This document shows, one piece after another, positions 1-7,847 of a stretch of 64,000 nucleotides of DNA (positions within the stretch are counted from its first letter, which is position 1; each line of letters starts with the position of its first letter). Origin of the DNA: Vibrio ruber DSM 16370 (GTDB lineage Bacteria; Pseudomonadota; Gammaproteobacteria; Enterobacterales; Vibrionaceae); contig NZ_FULE01000050.1 in assembly GCF_900163965.1 (NCBI RefSeq), positions 92,465-156,464 of the forward strand, read 5' to 3'. The notes beneath the pieces were generated by a model, which saw only the letters and a list, made by a program, of their open reading frames with translations, did no database searches and was not told the origin of the DNA. The position numbers and the translations under genes are program-made.

Positions 1-1057
1 TAAAGCAGTTCATTTTAAAAATCCGAATTTAGTTTGTATCGATGGTCCAAGAGAAAATAACTTTTCTCCCATTCACAATGCAACTAAACTAAAACCAGCC
101 AGTATTAATGAGATATCTTTTGATCGTAAAGGATATTTTTATAATAAAAGTTCAGATCTATCCTTTTGCAGTAATCATGGTGAAACAAACTTTGATGAAG
201 AGCACCTGCTGCAAATCATTGATAACTACATCAAAGCACCTGTCAGTGATTCGCATAACCAGTATAAAAAGGTGGGGATTCCCCTTTCTGGCGGACTTGA
301 CTCCAGTCTCATTACGCTATTAGCAAGCGAACAATTCGATAATATTTATACCTATTCAATTGGCACTGAATCATTCAATGAATTTCCATATGCAGAGATC
401 GTCTCAGAGTGTCTGCACACCACTCATGAAAATAAGGTATTGGATGAGAAAGATATCATTCATGGTGTTATTGAATCGATTTACTATAATGAAATTTTTG
501 ATGGGCTCTCTGCAGAAATTCAATCTGGTTTATTTAATGTTTACAAAATGGCAAATAAAAACTCAGAGCTCTTACTGACGGGTTATGGTTCAGATTTATT
601 ATTTGGTGGCGTCATCAATCCAAATAGTCAGCATGACCCGAACCAGGAACTGAGCCAATTAGTCTATCGGACACAGTGGACATCAGAGTTTTCAACACTC
701 GGGCCTCGCGAGCTTGGTATTGATATCCGACATCCTTTCTGGACAAGAAGACTCATTTCATTATGTGAAAATATGAATCACAAATTAAAAATCAGAGATA
801 ATGAAAATAAATATATTCTGAGAAAATATGTAGACTCATTCAAAAAATTACCGGATGAAATTGTCTGGCGTAAAAAAATCGGCATCCATGAAGGCTCAGC
901 CGTTGATCAATCATTTGCCAATACACTTGGTGTAAAAGTTGATAATTATTACGAGAAGAATTTATTTACATACAAGATGTACCAATCATTAATATTAGGC
1001 CGAATTAATATTGATGACTACAACTTAGATGAAATTAAAAAAATTATTACGGAGTAA
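1..1057 (+). CDS. carA: CarA-like beta-lactam synthetase, 5' end outside the window
   Basis: The frame is open from base 2 and gives the last 351 residues; CarA proteins are about 500 residues, so roughly 150 N-terminal residues (most of the inactive glutamine-amidotransferase-like domain) lie off the edge. What remains is the asparagine-synthetase-like synthetase domain, with the ATP-pyrophosphatase loop SGGLDSS at bases 287-307 and a late WRKKIGIHEG segment near 865-895 carrying a candidate catalytic lysine. In the CarA family this enzyme adenylates (2S,5S)-carboxymethylproline and closes the four-membered lactam ring. Without context it could be called an AsnB-like protein, but carB, carC, carD and carE follow directly, which makes CarA the best reading. 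The stop is 4 nt before carB, and the GGAG ribosome-binding site for carB overlaps the end of this gene. Confidence 0.9.
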   Translation, partial: KAVHFKNPNLVCIDGPRENNFSPIHNATKLKPASINEISFDRKGYFYNKSSDLSFCSNHGETNFDEEHLLQIIDNYIKAPVSDSHNQYKKVGIPLSGGLDSSLITLLASEQFDNIYTYSIGTESFNEFPYAEIVSECLHTTHENKVLDEKDIIHGVIESIYYNEIFDGLSAEIQSGLFNVYKMANKNSELLLTGYGSDLLFGGVINPNSQHDPNQELSQLVYRTQWTSEFSTLGPRELGIDIRHPFWTRRLISLCENMNHKLKIRDNENKYILRKYVDSFKKLPDEIVWRKKIGIHEGSAVDQSFANTLGVKVDNYYEKNLFTYKMYQSLILGRINIDDYNLDEIKKIITE

Positions 1058-1061
1058 TGTC

Positions 1062-1829
1062 ATGACTATTAAAACTTCCGACATCAATTCTGTCAGAGTA
1101 ATTACACTCAATCATAAAAGTATCCATAATCCGTTTAGTGAAGAACTTGAAGATGCCGTGAAGGCAGCTTTAGTTGAAGCGGATCACGATACGAATATCA
1201 GTGCCATCGTTGTTCATGGTGGTGAGAATCGCTCTTTTAGTGCCGGGGGCGATTTTAATGAAGTCCGCAATCTAAAAGGCGGGATAGAAGTTGATCGATG
1301 GATCGATAGAGTCATTGACTTATATCAGACTGTACTCAACGTCAGAAAGCCAACTGTTGCGGCAATCGACGGTTATGCGATTGGAATGGGTTTTCAATTT
1401 GCCATGATGTTTGATGTCCGAATCATATCATCTACCGGAAAATTCATTATGCCTGAATTAAAACATGGGATTGGGTGTTCTTTAGGCGCTCAAATACTAT
1501 CGCACTGCATTGGCTATAACACGATGAAGTCGATTGTTTACAGCTGTGATGAGCTGGATGCAACGCAAGCAACTCAACTGCATCTCGCTGATACGATGAC
1601 TCAACCCGAGCAGCTTTTAGCAGCCGCGATTAACGAAGCAGAGAAATTAGCGGCCTACCCAACACCGTCTTTCCAATCGACGAAAAAAGTAATGAATCAT
1701 AAATATTTTGAGCTTTTAGAGACCGCAAGAAAAGAATCTAAAGAAGTTCACCGGCTTTCATTTAGCGCCGGAGATGCACAAAAACATTTTAACCGGGTAT
1801 TAAAAACAACGTCAGAAATAGGAGTATAA
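1062..1829 (+). CDS. carB: CarB-like carboxymethylproline synthase (crotonase fold)
   Basis: This 255-residue crotonase-family protein matches CarB in length (about 250). CarB condenses pyrroline-5-carboxylate with malonyl-CoA to give carboxymethylproline, the first committed step to the carbapenem. Visible features are the first oxyanion-hole segment SAGGDFNE (residues 60-67), the second around Gly108-Met109, and Glu132 in MPELKHGIG, at the place of the catalytic glutamate (Glu131) of Pectobacterium CarB. I chose the ATG at 1062 because GGAG at 1051-1054 sits 7 nt upstream; a longer in-frame start at 1029 would overlap carA. On its own it would be annotated as an enoyl-CoA hydratase; the neighbours make the assignment. 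Confidence 0.9.
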   Translation: MTIKTSDINSVRVITLNHKSIHNPFSEELEDAVKAALVEADHDTNISAIVVHGGENRSFSAGGDFNEVRNLKGGIEVDRWIDRVIDLYQTVLNVRKPTVAAIDGYAIGMGFQFAMMFDVRIISSTGKFIMPELKHGIGCSLGAQILSHCIGYNTMKSIVYSCDELDATQATQLHLADTMTQPEQLLAAAINEAEKLAAYPTPSFQSTKKVMNHKYFELLETARKESKEVHRLSFSAGDAQKHFNRVLKTTSEIGV

Positions 1830-1834
1830 AACTA

Positions 1835-2668
1835 ATGGATTACGAACCAATCATGAGTACCAGCTTTGGTGCCAGAATGACTGAGGAAGGCTTCAGACAA
1901 TCAACACCTGAAGAAATCAAACAGCTCTTAAGAGAGAAAGGGTTCTTGGTTGTTCAAGACATTAAACTTGATGCAAATGACTTCCGAGATTTTTATACCA
2001 CTTATGGTGAAATAGTTGAGTATTCGGAAGAGCGAATCGGTGTCGGATTTGGCTATGTCGATACACTCAAGCTCGATGGTGAAAAAGGAAAAATTGTTAC
2101 TGGCCGGGGACAATTACCACTCCATGCGGATGGTGGATTATTACTCACTGCGGTAGACCATGTTTTTCTTTATTCCGATACCATAGAAAACATGAAATTC
2201 AGAGGGGCAACAACCGTCGTTGACCATGTTCTTGCGAACCAAGAAATGCCGAGTCACCTGAAAGATATACTTGAAAATGAGACATTCCAAGCGCGTGTTT
2301 TAGAAAAAGGGTATTACTCTGATGTCTCTCCGGAAGGTTGGTTTGATGTGCCGGTCTTTACAGACCTAGGGTGGATTAAAAAGATGCTGATCTATTTTCC
2401 ATTCCATGAAGGTCAGCCAGCTAGCTGGGAATCAAGAATCGTCGGTTTCTCACAGGAAGAGAATGATAAATTCTTCAAAGAGCTTGAAGCATTCTACAAA
2501 CAAGATCGATATTATTATAAGCATTATTGGAAAAGTAATGAGCTTCTTATTATGGATAACCGTAGAGTTATTCACGAAAGAGAAGAATTCCAGGATGATA
2601 ATATAGTGCGACGTCTATATCGTGGTCAAACATCTGAAGCGAAAGAGTTAGCTGAGCTATCCGCCTAA
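1835..2668 (+). CDS. carC: CarC-like carbapenem synthase, Fe(II)/2-oxoglutarate dioxygenase
   Basis: A 277-residue TauD/clavaminate-synthase-type oxygenase that closely resembles Pectobacterium CarC (about 273 residues) as I remember that sequence, including GRGQLP-HADGGLL and MDNRRVIHEREEF. The iron triad reads His97-x-Asp99 and His247; Arg259 and Arg263 stand where CarC binds 2-oxoglutarate and substrate. In the family the enzyme inverts C5 of (3S,5S)-carbapenam-3-carboxylate and desaturates C2-C3, giving the active (5R)-carbapenem. It is the most diagnostic gene of the cluster, because ordinary TauD enzymes do not share these blocks. The ATG at 1835 has GGAG about 10 nt upstream; an internal ATG at 1853 would remove six residues. 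It is followed by a strong hairpin. Confidence 0.95.
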   Translation: MDYEPIMSTSFGARMTEEGFRQSTPEEIKQLLREKGFLVVQDIKLDANDFRDFYTTYGEIVEYSEERIGVGFGYVDTLKLDGEKGKIVTGRGQLPLHADGGLLLTAVDHVFLYSDTIENMKFRGATTVVDHVLANQEMPSHLKDILENETFQARVLEKGYYSDVSPEGWFDVPVFTDLGWIKKMLIYFPFHEGQPASWESRIVGFSQEENDKFFKELEAFYKQDRYYYKHYWKSNELLIMDNRRVIHEREEFQDDNIVRRLYRGQTSEAKELAELSA

Positions 2669-2680
2669 CCTAAAATAGCA

Positions 2681-2712
2681 AAGGCAAGTAATGTGTAATG
2701 ATTACTTGCCTT
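2681..2712 (+). terminator. Intra-operon hairpin between carC and carD
   Basis: A perfect 12-bp stem (2681-2692 with 2701-2712, 8-nt loop) followed by ATTTTTATA. It has the form of a weak intrinsic terminator or an mRNA-stabilising hairpin. It lies 12 nt after the carC stop and 37 nt before carD, so it probably sets the ratio of the core enzymes carABC to the genes downstream. Confidence 0.7.
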
Positions 2713-2749
2713 ATTTTTATAATAATGGATATCCTATGGAGAGGGAAAT

Positions 2750-3901
2750 ATGTATTCTCGGCACTCAAATTTAGAATTATTTTTCAAGTATTTTTCATCT
2801 ATTATTTTATCCAACAAATATACTGGGATATTATCGGTAAAATTATTTAAATGGCTAATTACTCAAGGTGTAAGATCAAAGTTTCACAATATTATATATA
2901 AAATATATTTTGGCGGAGAAAGTATCAATGAAGCAATCCATACATCTGATACACTCAGCCGGGATGGAACCGCAAGTTTACTCGACTATGCTGTCGAAGG
3001 TATAGATCACTCATCCGGGTTTCAAGCGGCTCTCGATAATACAATAAGTTTAATCAAGCTATCGAGTCAGAAACAGCATATCCCATTTGTTGTTATTAAA
3101 CCGTCTTCAATTGGCTCAAGCCTGATTTATCAGAAGATATCTCATCGTCAATGCCTTTCAACAAGTGAACTAAATGACTGGAACCAAACCAAACAACGTT
3201 ATGAAGATATATTCGAGATGGCGTCTCAGCATCATGTGAAAGTGATGGTCGATGCCGAACAGTCCTGGATTCAGCCTGCTGTGGATGAATTGGTCGTTCA
3301 ATATATGAAGCAATATAATACGAGCCAAACCGTTATTTACTTAACTGTTCAATGCTATCTCAAAGATAAACTGGCATTTCTCAAACATTGCTATCAACAA
3401 TCGGTTCAGCATCACTTCAAAGCGGGCATTAAATTGGTTCGGGGCGCCTACTTGGAAGATGAGCGAAAATATTGTACAGATATGTCTGAATTTCCTATTT
3501 TTTCAACAAAAGAAGAAACAGATAATAATTATTCATCCGCCATTGAATTTATTGCAACAAACATTAGTCATTTCTCCCCTTTCTTTGCAACACATAATAG
3601 TGAAAGTGTTGATAAAATCGTTCAATACCCGGTGCTATCTCATACTTGGTCCGGTCAACTTTATGGACTTTCGGATCACTTAACCAATTACCTTAAACAA
3701 TATGGATTTAAAACAAGTAAATATATTCCCTATGGCCCGATGGAGAGCTCTTTGCCCTATCTGCTACGGCGAATTGAAGAAAGCTCCATCTCTACCAAAT
3801 CTTTTCTTGAAGAGCAAAAAACGATCAAAAAAGAGATAAAGAACAGACTATTTCATAAAAAAACACCATCAAATTTAAACCAATTAGATGACAAGAGATA
3901 A
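2750..3901 (+). CDS. carD: CarD-like proline dehydrogenase
   Basis: A 383-residue FAD-dependent proline dehydrogenase domain protein, close to CarD in size and far shorter than the bifunctional PutA. Diagnostic blocks are KLVRGAYLEDER near residues 230-240 and the C-terminal YIPYGPMES...YLLRRIEES, which carries the two arginines that hold the proline carboxylate in this family. The role inferred for CarD is to oxidise proline to pyrroline-5-carboxylate, the CarB substrate. The start at ATG 2750 is supported by GAGAGGG just upstream. It is 2 nt from carE, whose ferredoxin may take the electrons. Since core PutA already makes pyrroline-5-carboxylate, this copy would be a pathway-dedicated supply. 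Confidence 0.9.
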   Translation: MYSRHSNLELFFKYFSSIILSNKYTGILSVKLFKWLITQGVRSKFHNIIYKIYFGGESINEAIHTSDTLSRDGTASLLDYAVEGIDHSSGFQAALDNTISLIKLSSQKQHIPFVVIKPSSIGSSLIYQKISHRQCLSTSELNDWNQTKQRYEDIFEMASQHHVKVMVDAEQSWIQPAVDELVVQYMKQYNTSQTVIYLTVQCYLKDKLAFLKHCYQQSVQHHFKAGIKLVRGAYLEDERKYCTDMSEFPIFSTKEETDNNYSSAIEFIATNISHFSPFFATHNSESVDKIVQYPVLSHTWSGQLYGLSDHLTNYLKQYGFKTSKYIPYGPMESSLPYLLRRIEESSISTKSFLEEQKTIKKEIKNRLFHKKTPSNLNQLDDKR

Positions 3902-3903
3902 CA

Positions 3904-4176
3904 ATGAAAATTAACAAATGTATCATCAACAAAGAAATAATTGAGTTTCCACTTGATAAAGAAACCTCCATATTAGACACCGCATTGAAATTTGGCATTG
4001 ATTTACACTACAATTGCCGAGCCGGTTTCTGTGGCCGTTGTAAAGTGTTATTAAAGAAAGGGCAAGTTAATATGGACCATTCAGGGGGAATCTCTCGAAC
4101 AGAAATAAAAGACAGCTATATTTTAGCTTGCTGTTCAACCCCCCTAACCCCAATTGAAATAGAGGTTATTAATTGA
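3904..4176 (+). CDS. carE: CarE-like plant-type [2Fe-2S] ferredoxin
   Basis: A 90-residue soluble ferredoxin with the plant-type cluster ligands Cys38, Cys43, Cys46 and Cys76 (pattern C-x4-C-x2-C...C) in NCRAGFCGRCK and ILACCS. CarE in known clusters is a ferredoxin of this size. Its role is not settled; electron acceptor for CarD or reductant for CarC are both plausible. The stop codon overlaps the next start (TGATG at 4174-4178), so translation of carF is likely coupled to it. Confidence 0.9.
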   Translation: MKINKCIINKEIIEFPLDKETSILDTALKFGIDLHYNCRAGFCGRCKVLLKKGQVNMDHSGGISRTEIKDSYILACCSTPLTPIEIEVIN

Positions 4177-5015
4177 TGCGTTACTTATTATTTCTATGTG
4201 TTTTTTTTATTAATCCCCCAGCATTTTCATCAACGGACAAACAACTTAAATTAAATGAGTCACTGGTACAATCCGGTGATTATTATGTTGGTGATGTTTT
4301 TGGCCGACAGCCATATGAAGAACATACGAATGTATCTGTAAAATCTTTCTATATAATGCAGACAGAAGTAACACGTTCACTATTTGAACAAATCACAAAT
4401 TGGGCAATACAGAATAAATTGGTTGAAGGGGATATCGTTAAACATACAAATAAAGCAGAGGCAAACATCGCTGTCGCAAGTGTATCATGGTGGGATGCCA
4501 TAATTTTTTCAAATATGATCAGCCGTTACTTCAATCTGTCTCCCTATTATTTAGATAAGTCCGGCAATCCCATTTTTGAACGCCCTAAAGATGGCACTGT
4601 GTCTGTGAATGAGTCAGCATCCGGCTATCGACTTCCCAGTATTTTTGAGTGGCAAATTGCAGCTCGCGGGGGGCAAGAAGCATTAAAAAACCAGACATAT
4701 GGCACACTGTTTGCGGGCTCAGATCAACCAGATACGGTCGGGTGGTTTCCAACGGATGATTTATCACAACAAGAAATTCCCTATATTGTCGGACAGAAAC
4801 AACCCAATGAACTCAATCTGTTTGATATGTCCGGTAATGTTGCAGAATGGACAGGTGAAGTCTTTAATCTGGATGGCAATAACGTCCTTTACTACTACTG
4901 TGGGGGGAGCTTTATTATCAGCGACAACTCACTGGCAAACTGCGATATCCATTCCCGTCATCATAAAAGACCTGACTTAGGGTTCCGGTTAGTGAGATAT
5001 GCCTCCCAGCCTTAA
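4176..5015 (+). CDS. carF: CarF-like carbapenem immunity protein (FGE/sulfatase-modifying-factor fold, secreted)
   Basis: A 279-residue protein with a signal peptide (hydrophobic residues 3-17, then AFSS) and one formylglycine-generating-enzyme-type domain: MQTEVTRSLFEQ, SWWDAIIFSNMISR, GYRLPSIFEWQIAARGG, FDMSGNVAEWTGE, GGSF and a terminal LGFRLVR. Formylglycine-generating enzyme needs two cysteines spaced C-x4-C just before the final GFR block; here only one is seen (NCDIHSRHH), so sulfatase activation is unlikely. CarF is one of two proteins protecting carbapenem producers, and I recall its reported crystal structure belonging to a widespread fold family, which fits. Position directly after carE matches carF in Pectobacterium and Serratia. 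A TTG three bases upstream is possible; ATG 4176 is preferred. Confidence 0.8.
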   Translation: MRYLLFLCVFFINPPAFSSTDKQLKLNESLVQSGDYYVGDVFGRQPYEEHTNVSVKSFYIMQTEVTRSLFEQITNWAIQNKLVEGDIVKHTNKAEANIAVASVSWWDAIIFSNMISRYFNLSPYYLDKSGNPIFERPKDGTVSVNESASGYRLPSIFEWQIAARGGQEALKNQTYGTLFAGSDQPDTVGWFPTDDLSQQEIPYIVGQKQPNELNLFDMSGNVAEWTGEVFNLDGNNVLYYYCGGSFIISDNSLANCDIHSRHHKRPDLGFRLVRYASQP

Positions 5016-5976
5016 ATATTCCCACAACAAACACGATGAGAAATCTATTTTGAATCATGCCTACAAATATTATATTGGCGTACTGATTGCTGTCATCCTA
5101 TGGGGAAGCAATTTTGTGGTGATAAAAATCGCACTACAGCAGGTGGACACATTAGCGCTACTCTCGATTCGCTTTGTGCTGAGTACGATGATTCTTGGCG
5201 GGATCTGCCTTTTCAGACGGCAATCGGCCACACCACTGTCATTGAGAAACTATATGTTTCTCTTTTTCCTTGGGATACTCGGAATTGCAGGGTTTAATCT
5301 GGGGCTTTTTTATGGGCTTAACGACACATCACCTATCCATGCGTCGCTTATTGTGTCTCTTTCACCATTGATGACCTTATTTATCGCCAGTCGCTTTCAC
5401 ATAGAGCGAGTCAATCTCTCTCACGTCATCGCTCTTTTACTCTGTATGCTTGGGGTTTTTCTGGTGATTGGTTCACCATTGGATCATAGCTGGCTGATGA
5501 TTAAAGGCGATTTAATCATTTTTGTCGGCACACTTTCTTGGAGCATCTATACCATTTTTTCCACAAAAATCAGATCTCAAATCGAGCCACTTCAGTTAAC
5601 ATTCGTGGTGATGTTTTTTGGCTCAATTTGTATTGTCTTGCTGAGCTCATCTCATTTGAACTTGTTCCGCGTATTGACAGAAATAAACACTCAGGCTTGG
5701 GGGCTCATTCTATATATGGCGATATTTACAACCTGCATTCCTCACCTCTTGTGGGTTCACTCCGTGAGAAAAATCGGACCGACAGAGTCCTCGTTATTCT
5801 TTAATTTAATCCCGGTTTTTGCCACTATCTTCGCTATGTTTACCGGTTTCATCCCTGATCAATACCAGATCATCGGTATTATCATCTCATTTGCGGGCTT
5901 AGCTATTCCTAACCTATATACCTACATCGTCAACCGTGCTCATTTGGTGACGAAAAAAGAGGCGGTTCACAAATGA
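4999..5976 (+). CDS. EamA/DMT-family permease inside the car operon, candidate carbapenem exporter
   Basis: A 325-residue inner-membrane protein with about ten predicted membrane spans in two EamA repeats, the first beginning YYIGVLIAVILWGSNFVVIK and the second near GDLIIFVGTLSWSIYTIF. Drug/metabolite transporters of this size export small metabolites. It overlaps the end of carF by 17 nt and its stop overlaps the carG start (ATGA at 5973-5976), so it is built into the operon between the two putative immunity genes. Known car clusters, as I recall them, have carF and carG adjacent, so the permease is an unusual insertion. Substrate cannot be told from sequence; carbapenem export is inferred from position only. 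Confidence 0.8.
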   Translation: MPPSLKYSHNKHDEKSILNHAYKYYIGVLIAVILWGSNFVVIKIALQQVDTLALLSIRFVLSTMILGGICLFRRQSATPLSLRNYMFLFFLGILGIAGFNLGLFYGLNDTSPIHASLIVSLSPLMTLFIASRFHIERVNLSHVIALLLCMLGVFLVIGSPLDHSWLMIKGDLIIFVGTLSWSIYTIFSTKIRSQIEPLQLTFVVMFFGSICIVLLSSSHLNLFRVLTEINTQAWGLILYMAIFTTCIPHLLWVHSVRKIGPTESSLFFNLIPVFATIFAMFTGFIPDQYQIIGIIISFAGLAIPNLYTYIVNRAHLVTKKEAVHK

Positions 5977-6497
5977 GGTATCTGTACTTGGTCGTACTGC
6001 TCCTGCACCCTTTTTATGCTTATCCTGCGGCTAGCTTTTTCGAATTAAATAGTGGCTTGAACCAGATAGATTTAAACTCAGATGGCATTGCTGATGCTGT
6101 TTTTTATGCAAGGTTTGATAACAACACATCTCATCCGGATCCGACCCTCTCGGTTTATATCAAGAATAACGATGCAACCTACTCGATTGTACCGACACCG
6201 GCAGGTGACCGGTTCACACTCTTTGGTATCAATGTCTCGGTTTCCAATGTGTTGGTGAGGAGTTTCGGTTTTATCAAAACATCAAAGCAGGTCTATCTGG
6301 TGGTTGCAATTAAATCCGGAGACTCGCCCCATTTAAAACAGCTCTTCAAATTCAAACTCTATCAAATTGAAAAGAATCTGGAACACCCGGGAATTGCGCT
6401 ATATGGCTGGACCCAAGTCGGGGAAAAAATAAGCAAAAATAAATACATGTCAGCAGATGTAGCGATCCGCGAGTGCCCCAAAACATGTTTTGAATAG
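5973..6497 (+). CDS. carG: CarG-like secreted protein, probable second immunity factor
   Basis: A 174-residue protein with a clear signal peptide (MRYLYLVVLLL then AYPAA), so periplasmic or exported. The mature part begins FFELNSGLNQIDLNSDGIAD, an acidic DxNxDGxxD stretch like calcium-binding or FG-GAP-type loops, followed by a beta-rich stretch. Two cysteines lie at the very C-terminus (CPKTC). CarG of Serratia and Pectobacterium is a small periplasmic protein that gives carbapenem resistance together with CarF; size, export signal and operon position agree. I assign it mainly on context, since I cannot align it here. It is coupled to the preceding permease by a 4-nt overlap. Confidence 0.65.
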   Translation: MRYLYLVVLLLHPFYAYPAASFFELNSGLNQIDLNSDGIADAVFYARFDNNTSHPDPTLSVYIKNNDATYSIVPTPAGDRFTLFGINVSVSNVLVRSFGFIKTSKQVYLVVAIKSGDSPHLKQLFKFKLYQIEKNLEHPGIALYGWTQVGEKISKNKYMSADVAIRECPKTCFE

Positions 6498-6574
6498 CCG
6501 GAAAATAGAAAGCACGATGTGACGATAGTCACCAATACACAACTGTCCCCTGTTGTATATTAATAATTATTTAA

Positions 6575-7511
6575 ATGGATATTGTAATGCCATATTTTTT
6601 ATTAATCCTTGCTGCCATGTTTTGGGGTGGTAATTATGTTGTTGGTCATATACTCGTTGCCCAAGCAGACCCGATTGTTATGACTGAAGCACGATGGTTA
6701 CTCACTGCGATATTACTTGGATTTTTTGTATTTCAACCAAGTTAAAAACAATTTAAACAAGATAAGAAACTGTTTTATTGCAATAATATTTCTTTCTGTT
6801 TTTGGGCAGGTTCTGTTTCCGCTAACACTCTATATCGGACTACAAACCACTACATCATTGAATGCTGCAATATATATGTCAGCGACACCGGGGATTGTGT
6901 TAATTATCAATGGCGTCATATTCAGAGATAAAATTACATTGAATAATATTCTGGGTGTTATTTTGAGTACGTTTGGTGTTTTCTTTTTAGTGATGAAAGG
7001 CAATGTGAGCGATACTCGAGTCTTCCACCATATCAATACCGGTGATCTATGGGCTATGGGGTCGGCCTTAAGCTGGGCATTTTATTGTTCTTTCTTACGG
7101 CTAAAAGACAAAACGATCCCCAGTAATGCTTTCGTCACTGTCAGCTCTTTTACAGGCGCAGTCATCTTAGTACCAATTGTCTGGTACTACACCACGACTC
7201 AATCTCCTATCAGTCTATCAGCCTATACTCATGGTAGTTTTCTGGCTGGTCTGCTGTATTTAGTACTCTTTCCGTCTTGGTTATCTTATGTCTTTTGGAA
7301 CAAAGGTATCGGAGAGATCGGCGCGACAAGAGGAGAAATCTACACGCATATCATCCCTTTATCAGGCGGTGTATTCAGTATCGTTTTTCTGGACGTTCAA
7401 TTAAAGAGTTACCATATTGTCAGTGCGTTGCTCATTGGGGTTGGAATCTGGTTTTGTTCAAAAAAACTCAAACCAAAATCGAGTCTGACCTCCCCGCTTG
7501 AGCATAAATGA
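6575..7511 (+). pseudogene. Second EamA/DMT permease, frameshifted
   Basis: Two frames together make one EamA protein. The first runs from ATG 6575 or 6587 (MPYFLLILAAMFWGGNYVVG) to a stop at 6743-6745. The second, one base out of register, carries the remaining 250 or so residues to 7511. A T run at 6722-6727 lies at the junction; with five T instead of six the two parts join smoothly as LLGFLYFNQVKNN. The intact protein would be about 300 residues with ten spans. A recent single-base insertion, phase variation at the homopolymer, or a sequencing error would all explain it. It follows carG by 77 bp and may have been a second exporter of the cluster. Confidence 0.75.
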
Positions 7512-7588
7512 TCAATTTAGCATTCGCAGATGTGCGATCCGCAAATACCTCAAGGCCTTCTTTGAATAGCCAAACCAGACCACAAAAA

Positions 7589-7610
7589 AACCTTGCTTTA
7601 CAGCAAGGTT
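7589..7610 (-). terminator. Hairpin with a U-run on the minus strand
   Basis: An 8-bp stem (AACCTTGC with GCAAGGTT, 6-nt loop). On the minus strand it runs into seven T, a good intrinsic terminator; on the plus strand the tail is CTTCATT, so it may also weakly end the car operon. rraB has its own terminator at 7848-7865, so a short minus-strand transcript could end here. Confidence 0.55.
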
Positions 7611-7794
7611 CTTCATTGAAAGTTTCTGCGAAACCAGACGATGATTCATCATTTTCTGATTAAAAGGAAAAAATCGGAAAAGGTGTCCATTGCCAACCTG
7701 TAAGATTCTCACTTTTGAGTAATATGAAATCACTAGGGGCTGTTGTTCTTTCGTGATGGTTTTTGCAGCAATTTGTCGTGCATTTAGTCAAGGC

Positions 7795-7834
7795 AGGTCA
7801 TGTGAAGTGTAGCGATCTACATGAACCATGACCT
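7795..7834. repeat. Nested inverted repeat of unknown role
   Basis: Outer arms AGGTCATG (7795-7802) and CATGACCT (7827-7834) enclose an inner stem TGTAG-CGAT-CTACA (7808-7821), with unpaired TGAAG and TGAAC between. The element is symmetrical and could be an RNA structure or a dimer-binding operator. It is not followed by a U-run. Confidence 0.5.
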
Positions 7835-7847
7835 AACGCTGGAAAAA

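Noticed and set aside
1029..1061. An upstream extension of carB.
   Set aside because: It lies inside the end of carA, and the strong GGAG site is placed for ATG 1062.
2969..3901. carD as a core proline-use gene (PutA fragment) unrelated to antibiotic synthesis.
   Set aside because: It is full length for CarD, 2 nt from carE and in canonical car order, so pathway membership is more likely.
7512..7733. A 73-codon open frame on the minus strand next to the car block.
   Set aside because: It spans the terminator hairpin, has no ribosome-binding site and no recognisable family; a short IS remnant cannot be excluded but is not supported.
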